Source: Copromyces sp. CBS 386.78 (taxonomy: Eukaryota > Ascomycota > Sordariomycetes > Sordariales > Sordariaceae). From it: 64,000 bases of DNA. The stretch is taken from positions 744,001 through 808,000 of the forward strand of contig MU839079.1 in NCBI GenBank assembly GCA_030685235.1. Reading direction: 5' to 3'. Shown here piece after piece: positions 12,280 to 24,100 of the stretch; positions within the stretch are counted from its first letter, which is position 1, and each line of letters starts with the position of its first letter. The translations under genes and the position numbers were made by a program. The notes below the pieces were generated by a model. The model searched no databases. It was not told the origin of the DNA and saw only the letters and a program-made list of their open reading frames with translations.

Positions 12280-14439
12280 CTAGACGAAGAGCAGAAGAGA
12301 TCCCCAGCCGACCATGACGGTGACAGGAATGAGCAGAAGACCGAGAGAAGGCGTGTTGGTGTCCGCCAGAGATTGAGTAACCTGTGCTGGCGGCGCGCCG
12401 CCTGTTGGTGCTACGCCGGAGCCTCCATTGCCGTTACCGGGCGCAACTCCGGAGCCTCCATTGCCGGGAGCTGTTCCCGAGCCGGGAGCTGTTCCTGAAC
12501 CACCATTGCCGTTACCGGGAGCGACTCCAGAGCCTCCGTTACCGGGTCCCATGCCGCCATTGCCAGGTGCTACACCCGAACCGCCGTTGCCATTGCCGGG
12601 AGCTGATCCGGAGCCACCGTTGCCGTTTCCAGGTGCTACTCCTGAGCCGCCGCTGCCCGGTGCGGCACCAGAACCATCATCGGGACCACCATAGGCCATG
12701 ACGTTGGCGTTCCAGTATTGCTTCTTCTCCATAACTCGCGCAGGCTGAGGGACCGTGACAGTGAGGACGAGGAATGAAGAGGGGCCGCCACCCGGAGGAC
12801 AAGGGGTAGGTGCCGGGGCGCCTCCGTTGCCAGCTCCAGCACCATTGCCATTTCCATTTCCATTCCCATTGCCGTTGCCGTTTCCATTACCATTGCCAGC
12901 GCCGTTGCCGTTTCCATTACCATTGCCATTACCATTGCCGTTGCCGTTCCCATTGCCAGCGCCAGCTCCGTTGCCGTTGCCGTTGCCGTTACCACTACCA
13001 GCACTATTGTCACCGCCGTTTCCAGCTCCGGATACAGGGGCAATAGCTTCAGGGCTGGGAGTTCCGATCACAAAGATGGTCTGAACGAGGGGGCCTTGGA
13101 TCTGAGCGGGAGAAGGGGGAGGGCCGCCAGCACCAGCACCGCCGTTGCTGCCGTCGCCACCATTTCCGTTCCCATTACCTCCGTTGCCAGCGCCATTGCC
13201 TCCGTTGCCGTTACCGTTGCCGCCATTGCCGTTGCCAGCTCCATTGTTGCCATTGCCATTGCCATTTCCGTTGCCGTTGCCGTTATCATTGGGGCATGGT
13301 GCACCGCCAGCGCCGTCGCCGTTGCCAGTGCCAGCACCATTGTTGCCAGCACCGCCGCCTGGGCCTCCGGAGCTATAACCAGGACCGCCAGCACCATTAC
13401 CGGGACCGCCGGCGCCGTTGCCCAGACCTCCAGCACCGCCACCAGGACCTCCGGCACCTCCACCCATGCCACTGCAGTCTCCCATGCCTCCGTTACCATT
13501 GCCAGCGCCGCCATTGCCATTTCCGAGACCGTTGCCAGCACCATTGCCCAGGCCGCCGTTTCCTGCACCATTTCCTGCTCCCAAACCATAGGCTCCAGCA
13601 CCGGCACCAAAGCCTCCAGCACCAGCGCCGCTCCCGCCATTACCAGCGCCATTTCCATTTCCATCGCCATTGCCTCCATTGCCTGCACCGTTGCCAGCAC
13701 CCGCGCCATTGCCATAAGCAGCAGAACCACCACCCAGGCCGCCAGCACTATTGCCGAGACCGCCGTTGCCGTTGCCTCCAAGACCGTTGCCAGCTCCATT
13801 GCCAGCTCCATTGCCAGCGCCATTGCCAGCGCCGTTGCCGCCGTTGCCAGCGCCGTTGCCAGCTCCATTGCCGTAAGCGCCAGCGCCGCTTCCTGCAGGA
13901 CCAAAGGGGAAACCGGGAGGCAGACCACCGGCACCAAGACCGGCGCCACCGTTGCCCTTGCCACTTCCGCTGCCGTCAGGGCAATCGTCCTTGATGGAGG
14001 TGGGATTGGTGGTGAAGAGGTGCAAAGTTGGGTTGAGCGAGTAGGGCATGCGATCAACAGAGGGAGAGGCAACCCCGTTGGAGCCAGAGATGTAGCTCAT
14101 CGGAACGGCATACTGAGCATGAGGGCCGTAGTTGATGCAGTCGTTGGAGATACGAGTGATGGCAGGATGGTACTCTTGGGCATTGCAGTTGGTCATGAAG
14201 CACTCGAACATGGTCTGTGTGAGAGAGAGGGCCAAGTCAGTCAGAGTCCCAAGGAACCAAAACAAGGAAAGCAAAGAAGGTAAACTGACCTGGAGTTCAT
14301 GAGCCCTCTCACAAAGGCAAGCAAGCGTGCGGCATCCGGACGAATCGAGCGCGGGAGCAATGCAAGGCTGACCACACTCGGGAAAAGCGGAAGCGAGGGC
14401 CGCCGTGACGGGCGTGAGCATCAAGAGGGAAGACTTCAT
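12280..14439 (-). CDS. CFEM-domain secreted protein, GPI-anchor type, with giant Gly/Asn repeat
   Basis: Two exons: 14439-14290 and 14214-12280, with a 75-nt intron (14215-14289; donor GTCAGT, acceptor CACAG), giving 694 aa. The start is the ATG whose product begins [18 protein letters not shown], a clear signal peptide. A CFEM domain follows with eight cysteines (PECGQPC, SGC, ACLC, FEC, TNC, NDC). The Asp of LDSSGC sits where CFEM proteins bind haem iron. After about residue 160 come several hundred residues of GNG/GAG repeats, then an Ala/Pro/Gly-rich repeat. The C-terminal hydrophobic tail ([21 protein letters not shown], minus one residue, is the stretch) fits a GPI-attachment signal. 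Family knowledge: CFEM proteins act in haem/iron capture, adhesion or wall integrity at the cell surface. The repeat length is probably polymorphic. The intron is in frame and stop-free, so an unspliced product is possible. Confidence 0.88.
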   Translation of the reverse strand: MKSSLLMLTPVTAALASAFPECGQPCIAPALDSSGCRTLACLCERAHELQVSLPSLLSLFWFLGTLTDLALSLTQTMFECFMTNCNAQEYHPAITRISNDCINYGPHAQYAVPMSYISGSNGVASPSVDRMPYSLNPTLHLFTTNPTSIKDDCPDGSGSGKGNGGAGLGAGGLPPGFPFGPAGSGAGAYGNGAGNGAGNGGNGAGNGAGNGAGNGAGNGLGGNGNGGLGNSAGGLGGGSAAYGNGAGAGNGAGNGGNGDGNGNGAGNGGSGAGAGGFGAGAGAYGLGAGNGAGNGGLGNGAGNGLGNGNGGAGNGNGGMGDCSGMGGGAGGPGGGAGGLGNGAGGPGNGAGGPGYSSGGPGGGAGNNGAGTGNGDGAGGAPCPNDNGNGNGNGNGNGNNGAGNGNGGNGNGNGGNGAGNGGNGNGNGGDGSNGGAGAGGPPPSPAQIQGPLVQTIFVIGTPSPEAIAPVSGAGNGGDNSAGSGNGNGNGNGAGAGNGNGNGNGNGNGNGNGNGAGNGNGNGNGNGNGNGNGNGAGAGNGGAPAPTPCPPGGGPSSFLVLTVTVPQPARVMEKKQYWNANVMAYGGPDDGSGAAPGSGGSGVAPGNGNGGSGSAPGNGNGGSGVAPGNGGMGPGNGGSGVAPGNGNGGSGTAPGSGTAPGNGGSGVAPGNGNGGSGVAPTGGAPPAQVTQSLADTNTPSLGLLLIPVTVMVGWGSLLLFV
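12420..13900 (-). repeat. coding minisatellite (Gly/Asn, Gly/Ala codons)
   Basis: Long arrays of imperfect GGTAACGGC/GGAGCTGGC-like units (minus strand) encode the Gly/Asn-rich part of the CFEM protein. A second unit at 12420-12690 encodes a [15 protein letters not shown] repeat. The array leaves both the antisense and the third frames open, producing long spurious ORFs (for example 13096-14283 on +). Confidence 0.85.
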
Positions 14440-15106
14440 CGTGAAGAATGGAGTCGCCGTGAGCTGTTTCAGAGAGGTCTGATGATCTCGAAAAGCCGTT
14501 TGTCGTTGTGAAAGTGGTGTGTTGTCTGAGATTCTGTGTGCGTGTGTGTGTGGTATCTCCGAAAAGGAAGAACACAAAAAAAAGAGGAGTCGATAGTTGT
14601 TGATTGAGAGCTGATAGCTGACTGCAATTCAAGTATGATCTCCAAGAAAGAAGTGGAATGATCGAAAGAATTCGGGATACCTAATCCAAAAAGAGAGGGG
14701 GAAAGAGTGTGCTGTTCTGAAGAAGAGAAGAGAAGAGGAGAAGAATCTGAGGGTGGGAGGATGACGGGTTTAAGTATCTGGTCTCATGGCCTTGGGAGCG
14801 GATGATGGTGAACTGGGAGGTGGGCAACGAGGAGTGTAGAGCGGTAGGAACCATGATGGCCATGGTGTCATGGCGTGGTGGGCAACGACATCGGAGAAGG
14901 AGCAGGACGAAGTATGTGGGGGAGTTGAGTGTCAAACCCGGTATGAGCAATGGCAATCAGCAGAAGGTTCCAGGTTGACCACAGAGCAGGGTCACTTGGA
15001 GTCTGCTTCTTGAATCAGTCCTGGTATGTGGTCTGGAAAGCGCATTTGTTACAGCAACGAGTAGGTATCATTAAAGAGAGAACTGAAAGTGAAGGTATAC
15101 CTGTGC
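14440..15106. other. promoter region of the CFEM gene / 3' flank of CMS1
   Basis: About 670 bp lies between the CFEM start codon and the CMS1 stop codon. Both genes are on the minus strand, so this is the CFEM promoter and 5' leader plus the CMS1 3' UTR. AG-rich tracts occur at 14690-14760 on the + strand. No further gene is seen. Confidence 0.6.
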
Positions 15107-16121
15107 TCAGTAAAAGATCAAATCCACATGCTTCTCCTCCGCCGTGTAGCGGTCCTGAAGCTCCTTCCTCGTGAGGAGCTTGATCAATGGCATCATCGTC
15201 TCTCTCATATCAACGACGCCCCGCTTCTTCTGGTCGATGTGGGAAGCGTCCACGACGATCCTCTTCAGGCTGTCAAGAGACAACGACTCTGGGAGAAAGA
15301 GTTAGCAAACACAGAGCAAGCGCATGGAGCACATGACAAGAAATATCATCATACCATTCTCGATCAGGTCAATCAGGCGCTGAGGAGTACCAACGGCAAT
15401 TCCCGTGCGGCTCTTCTTGAGGAAGGAAACCTGCTCCTCGACCTTGAAGTGCTTGGCGAACTGTCGAACGATCGTTATCAGTTACTCGTCGTTCTTCTTT
15501 CCTTCACATCGACCATCGACATGGCAACTTACCAACTTGGCAACCGAGTTGTTCTTTGTGCCAAACTTCCTCAGGGATCTGCCAGTCTTCTTGTCAGCGC
15601 AACTCAAACCCATGGGCAAGGACCCAACACCGAACAGAAATATACCTGACCAAATCCGCAGCACGCAAACCCGCGCCCGCCACAACCAATGTGTGCGGCG
15701 ACCCATTCTTCTTGGGGGCCTCAGCCAACTTGGTAGGATTCTCCGAGAACTCCTCCAGGAACTCTGGCAGGTTGTCCTTGTTCCTAGGCTTCTGGAAGGA
15801 GGTAGTGTCCTTGATGGCGTTTGCTGTCGCATCACATGTCAATTCCCAGGCCCTCATACCTTCCCTTCAAGATTTGCACTCACCGGAAATGTACAAATCT
15901 GAAAGCTCGACGGAGCTGAGATCGGTCCCGAACCGTGTCACCTTCTGGGCAATGTGATCCGCCAGGAGCTGACCGTCCATGCGCTCGAACGCCCTGTTCA
16001 GGCCTGCCTCGACGTCGAGGTCACCCTCGTCGTCGCGCGCCTTCTTGGACCTCTTCTTCTTCTTGGCGCCACCCTCACCGTCATCGGCCTTTCTTTTCCT
16101 GTTGATCATTTCGGTGGCCAT
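15107..16121 (-). CDS. cms1: CMS1-like ribosome biogenesis protein
   Basis: Five exons: 16121-15884, 15823-15646, 15578-15533, 15460-15355 and 15288-15107. The introns are 60, 67, 72 and 66 nt and the exons sum to 250 codons (249 aa). The N-terminus is very basic (MATEMINRKRKADDG, then KKKKRSKKAR), a likely nuclear/nucleolar signal. The core contains HTLVVAGAGLRAADLVR, KHFKVEEQV, GIAVGTPQRLIDLIE and RIVVDASHIDQKKRGV, which match the Cms1/CMSS1 family. These are helicase-like proteins that lost the catalytic motifs and associate with the U3-containing 90S pre-ribosome. The size is close to the family norm. The divergent neighbour is the PQ-loop gene 1.27 kb away. The call rests on remembered family motifs, not on a search. 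Confidence 0.9.
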
Positions 16122-17390
16122 GGCTGCTTTTTCTTTGTCTGGTTGTCTGCTGGAGGAAGGTGGTGCTTCGTCACAAGTTAGGTAGGGACTGGGCGGCAGG
16201 CAGATGGGTGGTGGTGGTGGTGGTGGTGGTGGTGATGCAAAGTGCTGGTGGTAGCCAATGCAGAAGCACAATGTTCTGACTGTAGTAATTGATGGCTGCA
16301 ATGAAGATCCAGATTGCGCTTTGACAATACTGTTTTTGTCCTGTAGGTATTTCGTCGTTTTGGTGAAGTGACTTGAGATCTTGTTATCGATTGAAACATG
16401 TCGAATGAAGGTTCCTGAACCTGCCGGCCGCATGAAAATTTCTGGGCAAAACAGTGTGCACCTCGTGTTTCCATTGATTTACACCGTGCCATTAAGCTTT
16501 CAGCGGAGCCACGGCGATCATTTTAGCGCACGCCGCACAGTCTGTCACAGTGCCCAGACTTTTATAGCGGCTTCGTCTACCGGCTTGTCGCTGCAGAGAC
16601 ATCTTGGCTGGTTTTCGGTACCTGAAACGAGTTTTGTGCTGTCAGGGCATCATGGAACTCAAATTCGGAAACACCATGGAAACGACATCAAAGCTTCAGG
16701 TTTGTTTCCAGTATCGGTGCTCTCGAGACATGGACGTTCTAGACATCCAAAAACAACTCCAGTTCGCCATCCCAAGTCATGAAGGACCCGATTTTCTGGA
16801 TCTGTCCCAAGTTGTCTTCCCTGCCCGTCAGTGCTCGCCGTACCTTTTCCCCTAGATTCTAGCTCTCTAACCAAAATTGGCAGCCGCTTTGACAAACAAA
16901 GCAAAGAACAACACAACGACTTCCCTTGTGCGTGTGTGTGCTTGACGGCTGGAAAATTCGCCGCTTAACTCAACTTGGGATGAAGTGGAATCGCAATGTG
17001 ATGCGTAGGTATGTACAAATTCTTCTTCCCTTCCCTCGGTCTAAGGCGGGCATTGGAGCTTAGTTTCAAGCCCTTTTTTATCTTTTTATATTTTCCTTTT
17101 ATATATATCTCTGCACTCTCTCCATCCTCTTCATTGCCCATGCAAATCGCTATCGATGCATGACGATTGATAGACGAGCACACCATCATCATTACCGCAC
17201 CTTAATGTTTACTTGTCATCTTCGGATCACTACGAGTCTCTATTACGAACAGTTTCGTCACTTCCAAGATAGAGGTGTATGATCGGACCAAGATATATCT
17301 CGACTACCAACCTCCAAGATAAGATATCATCATCAACCAGCACACGAACCAACGATAGAAGGATATCGAAAAAGGATACTCGAGACATCC
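16122..17390. promoter_or_regulatory. divergent promoter region (CMS1 / PQ-loop gene)
   Basis: A 1.27-kb intergenic stretch between two divergently transcribed genes. It contains a GGT microsatellite (16204-16232) about 85 bp upstream of the CMS1 start and a TTTATATATAT stretch at about 17098 upstream of the PQ-loop gene. No separate coding region is supported. Confidence 0.55.
16204..16232 (+). repeat. GGT trinucleotide microsatellite
   Basis: About nine GGT units lie in the leader or promoter of CMS1 (ACC units on its sense strand). Confidence 0.85.
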
Positions 17391-18868
17391 ATGGCGCCTC
17401 AGACAGAAATCCCAGTTGTACGTCATCCCTCTCCCGCAGTTTGGCAGGCTTGTGTTACCTGCTACCCCAATTCCACCACCACAACCATCACCACAACCAT
17501 CACCATCACCATCTGAACCATGATGACATTATAGCATCGATAACGGTGTTGCACAACCTCAATCGATAGTAACAGTAATACTAACAAAGGATAACAATCA
17601 CAGGCCGCCAATGTACTCGGGACGATAGGAACTGTGTAAGCAGACCCCTTAATCTTTACCATACCAAATCGTGACTAACATAGTCCCAAACACACAGCCT
17701 CTGGTGCGTCCAACTCATCCCACAAATATGGAGCAACTGGCGCAAAAAGCAGACCACGGGGCTACCGGGCACCATGATGTTCCTCTGGGCACTGTGCGGC
17801 GTGCCGTTCGGGGTGTACGCGGTAGCGCAGAACTTCAACATTCCGATCCAGGTGCAGCCGCATTGTTTTATGGCGCTTTGTCTGGTTGGGTGGGCGCAGG
17901 TTTTGATTTATGGGTCGTAAGTCTATCATTTGCTCCCCGTTCTTTGTTTTGAGTTCTTCTGTGAAAGTTGGCGTGAATCGGCGTTGAAGATGAATAGAGG
18001 TGCTAATTAGGAAACCGAAACAGAAAATGGCCAGTCTGGAAGGCTAGCTTGCTGGCATTAACCATCGCTTGCGTATTCGCTGGTGTTGAGGCTGCGCTGA
18101 TTGTGACACTGCGGGTAAGTTGCTCCCCCTTATTCCACTCCCTTTTCGACACCAAAGACTAACAAAGGCCCAAAGCCCCTCTACGAAGACGGCAACGAAA
18201 CCCCCATCTTCGTCATTGGCATAATAGCCGCCATCCTTCTCGCCGCCGGCCTCCTGCCCCCCTACAGTGAAATGTACAAACGCCACGGACGGGTCGTGGG
18301 AATCAACTGGATCTTTTTGGCAATGGACTGGTCAGGGGCCTTTTTCTCCCTGATGGCCGTGGTGACGCAAAACACGTTTGACGTGCTTGGCGCTGTGTTG
18401 TATATCATTTGCGCCTTGTTGGAGCTCGGGATATTTGGGTCGCACTTGATTTGGTTGGCGAGGACGAGAAAGATAAGAAAGCAACTCAAGAAAGATGGAA
18501 AGACTTTTGATCAGTTGTTGGAGGAGTATAAGGACCGTGGGGAGGAGTGGAAGTGGGCGGAGAGGGAGTTGGATCTTGGATGGTTGAAGTTTTGGGTGAA
18601 GACGGAGGAAAAGGAGAATCAGGATGGGCATGCTGGGAATGGGGAGACCATTGAGAGAGACTTGGAGAAGCAGGATGACATTGCCAAACCTGCAGCTGCT
18701 GGCCAGGAGGACCATGAGGCTGCTGGTGGACAGCAAGGTCGAGATGCTTTGGACGAGAGGATGATGGATGACGTGGAGGCACAGAAGCACAAAGGGAGTG
18801 AAGAAAATTCGGGCGCGAGCACGCCTACCATGGTTGATGGGGAGAGTGGGGAGGTAGAGAGGACGTGA
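17391..18868 (+). CDS. PQ-loop repeat membrane protein
   Basis: Five exons: 17391-17417, 17604-17635, 17698-17916, 18024-18114 and 18176-18868, giving 353 aa. The first exon encodes only nine residues (MAPQTEIPV), followed by a 186-nt intron; the remaining introns are 61-107 nt with GACTAAC/GCTAATT branch points. The product has several membrane segments. The first PQ motif lies in WCVQLIPQIWSNWRKK, and a second half contains NWIFLAMDWSGAFFSLM. The PQ-loop family includes lysosomal/vacuolar amino-acid exporters (cystinosin, Ypq proteins) and receptor-like fungal proteins. The C-terminal 120 residues are hydrophilic, acidic and probably cytosolic (KTFDQLLEEYKDRGEEWKW onward). Substrate and membrane location cannot be read from sequence. 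Confidence 0.9.
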
Positions 18869-19692
18869 AGCGAGAATGATAGTGTGACGGATGTACTTCC
18901 GATGAGAACATGAGGATATCAAGCTGGGTTGCGATGAACTGAAGATGCATTCTGGATGTTGGAAGCCGAGGATAATAGATTCACTTAGATACCATGGGTT
19001 GGAACAAATTCCCTGAACACGAAAGGTGCGCAAGTGATAACATAGCCAGGGGCTCATTAGAACTAGCTGGTCGAACTTGAAAAATGGACTGAAGATCAAC
19101 ATCGGATGAACGAGGGCTGTAAACCGCTGATGACCAACAGATAGAAAATAGAATACAAGGGTATAAATCGCTATGACAACGACAGAAAACCTCCGATGCA
19201 AACCCACAAAGCGGAAAATAGAAGGAAAGAAACAGGAAAAAAAGACACATGATCATAATGCTTAAATTCGGAATGATGCGGTAAAAGGCGATCGGCTTCC
19301 TGCGGCAGACTGGAAGACTGAGAATTCTGAGAACTGAATATCTCGTAAACACCGGGAAGCGGTTCATTGCGCCGTCCAAATATCCTCGGCGTGTTCCGCT
19401 CCTGTCTTCAATGTTCTTCATCGAGCCTTCCCAAAATGACCCTGAGCTAGGATGACCTCAGCTCTTCCATCCAACTCATTCGTAAATTGACGGAATTTCC
19501 ACCACCCCGCGGTTTCTTTCCTCCTCCTTCTCCTCACTTGTCACAAGCCCAGAGTCTCAAAACCTGCAACCTACCTCCAAGTAGTCCTCAATAAAGCCAT
19601 CTTCGCAAACTTCGTGTCCAGAAAGTGTCCCTCGTCTCAGAGACTACATCTTATTATTGCCCCTAGCAGGTATAAAAAACGTTCAGTATGCT
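18869..19692. other. convergent 3' flanks
   Basis: An 820-bp stretch between the stop codons of the PQ-loop gene (+) and krev-1 (-). It presumably contains both 3' UTRs. ORFs in it are short and domain-free. Confidence 0.6.
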
Positions 19693-21153
19693 TCACATGA
19701 TTATGCACTTATGATCGCCCTTCCTCTTTCTCCTCCGCTTCTTCTTCATCATTGACCCATGACTGCCGTCCTCCTGTTTCTGACCACAACCATACCCGCC
19801 ACCACCACCACCACCATTGCGTGTGCCGCCGTTGTAGTCGTCGTCGTCATTGTAGCCGCTATCGTCTCTCCGGAGCATTTGCCGGCAGAGGTCAATGAAG
19901 ACTTGGTCTACGTTTGCTGTTTTGTTTTGTCGGTCTGTCAGCACCTGTACCTCTACATCACTTTTAGGGAGGGAGGGAAAAAAAAAAGACATACTCCTCG
20001 TCCTAGCACTAGCCTCATAATAAGGCGCATTCCACTGCTGTGAGATGGCAAACGCCTCTTTGCGGTCGACCGCCCGCTGGTCCAGCAGGTCGGCCTTGTT
20101 GCCGACCATGACGATGGGGATCTTCTCGTCATCCTTGATGCGGATGATCTCCTCGCGGAGCGTGCTAAGCTCGTCTAGCGAGGCTTGCGAGGTGATGCTG
20201 AAGACTAAGAGGAAGCCTTGGCCGGCTTTCATGTATAGGTCTCGCATGGCAACTTTTTGAGTGAAAGTGTTAGCGAGGTTGAGTGACATAGACCGGATTT
20301 GGGTTTGCTGCTCAACTCACCGAATTGTTCTGTACCGGCGGTGTCGAGGCTGATTTGAATGAAAAACTGCATGTTAGAATCTAGTGGACTCCGAATAAAA
20401 AGGTGAAGTTGTGAGAGTGAGTGAGTGAAGAACAGGGTTGTCTCACATTTCCAGTATCACTTGTCGTCCCTATAGGTTGAGGTATCTTTGTTAGCCCATG
20501 TGAGACATAGGGACACAATATCCAGACTTGTGAGATAAGACACTACTCACATCGACAGACACCTGTGTCCTATACGAGTCCTCAATGGTTGGATCATAAC
20601 TTTCAATCCACTCATTGTGTACGAATTGTGCTGTTTCTCATCGTCAGCATCATGAGGCCCCAGTCTTCGAGTTTTGTCCACACACACAAGGGTGACAGGG
20701 GTTCGTCGTTCGTGCAGGTTGAATAGGGGGAATACAACATACCAGTTAGGCAACTCTTGCCGACGCCACCTTAAGTAAGCCCATTCGAAGTCAGCAGTTG
20801 TAGCATGTGATGCCGCATGTCTTGGCACAGTAGTAGGGGGGGTTTTTGTGTTTTTTTTTCCACGAAGGAGAGAGGGGTTGATAAGAGCACAACATACCGG
20901 TGCCTAGGACAACGATATGAAATTCGCGGCTATAGGGCAAATCAGCATCAGAGCAAAAAAGATGTTCGGGATTGACAGGAAGCCTCCTGATGAGCACTGC
21001 AGTGGCTCCAGTGATACGTTGTGTGATCTAGGAAAGGGATAGGAGGGGCGTCTGGATGAGACCCGATGGATGGGGAGGCCCAGCGAACAATCGATTCAAT
21101 AAAGAGAATAGGACGGCTGCTCACCAAGGCTGGAATCCGAAAGTGCGCGTCAT
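19693..21153 (-). CDS. krev-1: Rap/Rsr1-type small GTPase KREV-1
   Basis: Eight exons: 21153-21125, 20929-20898, 20769-20743, 20630-20551, 20469-20447, 20349-20321, 20252-19995 and 19916-19693, summing to 234 codons (233 aa). P-loop GTGGVGKS at residues 19-26, effector loop YDPTIEDSY at 41-49, switch II LDTAGTEQF at 65-73, NKAD at 125-128 and SAR in the G5 region. Thr in DTAGTEQF (Ras has Gln) is the hallmark of Rap/Rsr1 proteins. The C-terminus is polybasic and ends in a CAAX box, CIIM, so it is prenylated. A ten-residue N-terminal extension and a Gly-rich insert (seven Gly in a row) precede the polybasic tail. Rsr1/Bud1 homologues direct polarity-site choice and cooperate with Cdc42/Rac; the window also holds a Rac gene, but 24 kb away. 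Confidence 0.95.
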
Positions 21154-24100
21154 GGTCGACGGGAGGAGTCCACCACAGACAAGACAGACAGCTGGCTGGC
21201 AGGGGTTATAGGAACTGAAGAACAGAGCAAAAGCCAAATGCACGCGTCCTGACCCGTCTCACTTTTGCCCGTTGCGTAGATGCGAATTGCGTTTGTCGGG
21301 GTGGTGGTTTCGGTCGATTTTGGGATGGGCGAATTTGATCTAATATGCTTGCTGCTGCCCCCTTTTGCTGCGCGCCGTTTTTTCCCTTCCTTCAGTGTTT
21401 GGGATCGAATCGGCTCAGCGGGATCTCCAACTTTTTGCAGCTTAGAGAAAAAAAAAAGAAGGAAAAAACAGAGAAAAAAAAGAGGTCAAAGCCCAAGCAA
21501 GCAGCGCAAAAGCTCCAACAAGCTTCCAAACAGCTTCCAGCTATTCGCGGGACGCCGAATTGGCGGATGCAACGATATTCCTCAGCTTCGGCCGTCGCAG
21601 CATGCAGCAGGGCGACTTTTGATGACACTCGGAACCGGTGGGGATACAGGTGGTGAACCGAGAAGGACTGGATGGTGGCTGGGCGCCGTTTCGGTGAAGG
21701 TGAGTTTCTCTACCCAAGCAGCAATGGGCGATTTTGTTAAAAGCAAAAAGAGGTGGAAAAAGTCTCGAGTCGGTTTCTCGTTCTCGTTCCTCTGGGAAAG
21801 GGTAGCGGTATCGGTAAGGTACGTAACGGAGAACAGTCGCCAACGAGGGAATCGTTCCGAGTCGGGGGATTTTGGACCGCTTAGAAAATTTTGGGCCTCC
21901 TAATTTCGCACTTCCACTCGACTGGATTGGTGCTCGTCGGCGCTCTCTTCTTCACAAGGTTGTTCTCTTCGCGCGTCGTTAACGTGACTGTGACTTTTCG
22001 AGTAGTCCCAACGACCCAACAGCATGAACTGTAGAAACCGAAGCAACAAGCGCCGCCGGGCGTCTGGGGGGTTAAAGTACAGCGTGGGAGGTATCTTTTT
22101 CGAGGGTGGATTGGGGGCCAAAGCGGCGGGGAAGAGCGGGAATGAATGAGCTTGAACCCTTGTTTTCCAGCTGGGCGCAAGCGAATAATTAAGCGTTTGA
22201 ACAGAAAGGCGAGAAGCCTGAAAAGGGTCGGAAGGTTCGTGAGGGTCTCGTTCGTCGCTTGTGGTGCCCCGAGTGGTGCCCGGTGGAGTCTAGCCCGGGA
22301 TAGCTTCAGAGCCAAAAAGGCCTAGATGAGTTCAAGCTACCGGGGCTAGGTAACCGGGGCAGGCAAGGAGGGCCCACCGGCTGATGAGGAACCAACCTAC
22401 CGGTTATAGGACCGAGCCTCGTGTGTGCGCGTTGCTGGGTCCCAGGTGTCCCGATCAAAACCGAGCCGGGGTCGACGTCGAGGATCCTGGACACTGCCTT
22501 CGTAAAGGATATCACGAGACGTCGACAGGACGGAGATCTTTGGTGACTCGAACAATCCCGTATGAGAGCTCAGCCCGTTTGTTTGAGTCCAGACCTGAGA
22601 TGGAGATGGTTCGATGTTTAAAGATGGAAGACAGAGAGCGAGTAAAGGCAAAGAAAGTCCGGAGATCCAAGTTCTCCATCGGGTCCATCATTGTCTCCTC
22701 TTATCCATATGGCTCCATGATCGGTACTTGTACTTCCGCAAAGCCTCCGGGCGTCTAGGTACCTACCTAATGGCCATGGACCATCTGTGGTCAACTCGAC
22801 GGTGGCGTCCAGCCCAATTCTGGGGATACACGACGACAATGTTTGGATGGGCGCTCATGCAGTTGACGACGGACTGAGGAGGGAGTGGTGACTGCAATCC
22901 GGATGACGGATACTTGTACGGGCCGTAAGGTACCGTGGACATGGCCAAGCTTAGCGACATATCTTGCTGCAAGAGACGCCGCATGACAGCCCGTCCATGT
23001 CTCGGACGTGTGTGTACTGTGTCTGTTTCTCATATGAAGCCATCAACGGTGTACGTATTTGCGATGGCCGATGGGTCTAAAGAGAGATCAACAATCACGA
23101 TTGCTTCAGTGGAGGCTCTGCTGTAATTGGCCTGAGAATGTGTACGTATCACCTAGGCCTTAGTTGCGCATCGGCTCCCCACCTCGGCTCGCTGTAAGTG
23201 TCAATGCTGCACAAGTCGGCTGCATGAGTTTATTGACCCTCGATTGACGTACAGAGACGCCATCAGGTTCAACTTGTGATAAAATTGCCGGTTGTTGATT
23301 GCCCATTCATTGCTCGTCAGCCAAGGTACACACACATTTATTTTTCACTAAATCGCGGGGCGGGATATCTAGAGCCGAAAGAGGAAGGGTTTAGCATGTC
23401 CTGCAGAGAGCTCTTTCTTCCCGTGCTCACCTCCCGCAGCTGGGGCATTATGTAACTGGCAGGGGCACAGAGGGGCTCACCGGCCGCTGGAAATTCAGAA
23501 CCAACATGCCTCGTTTGGGGGAAGCCAACCACAACCTCACCCGCCCTTTCACGCATCTTCAACCTCCAAACACCAACCGTCGACCGTCAAGGTCATCGGC
23601 GGCCAAAGCGGCCTCACATGCGACCCTTCGTTATGCAGTTGCCCATGCACAATATGCCAGGTGAGCCAGGGCATTTTGAACGAGAAGTGAAAAGTCAACT
23701 TCTGAAGGTAGGCTATCTAGGTATCCAATGTCCAACAAACATCGACGTGTTCAGGTCTCAGGCCCCCGTTGCCAATCGTTGTTTTCTTTTTCTCCCGGAT
23801 TGCTAACCTCTTTTTCTATTTCTGTCACCTTCAACCAAATCATCATCCTCTTTCGACTCCTCATAGGACTCTCGGCGGTCATTAATCCCCTCCCGCTGGA
23901 CAAGAACCAACCGCCAAATCCCGAACACCGAACACGTTCGCCATATCAATATGACAGTATCCATCTCGACGTTGGTCGGACTGCGAAGCCCATCGGGCCG
24001 TCTTCTACCATCCCTTCCTTCTTTGTACTTTCTTACAAGCTCACAGTTCACACATATCAGCTACGACCTAGCACAGAACAAATCAATAGGTTACGTCGCA

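Noticed and set aside
13096..14283. 395-residue plus-strand ORF rich in Ala/Ser/Thr/Val
   Set aside because: It is the antisense of the CFEM Gly/Asn repeat; the simple codon composition keeps it open.
21280..21903. 207-residue plus-strand ORF
   Set aside because: Contains a KKKRRKKQRKK stretch from an A-rich run and no recognisable motif; not joined to a spliced frame.
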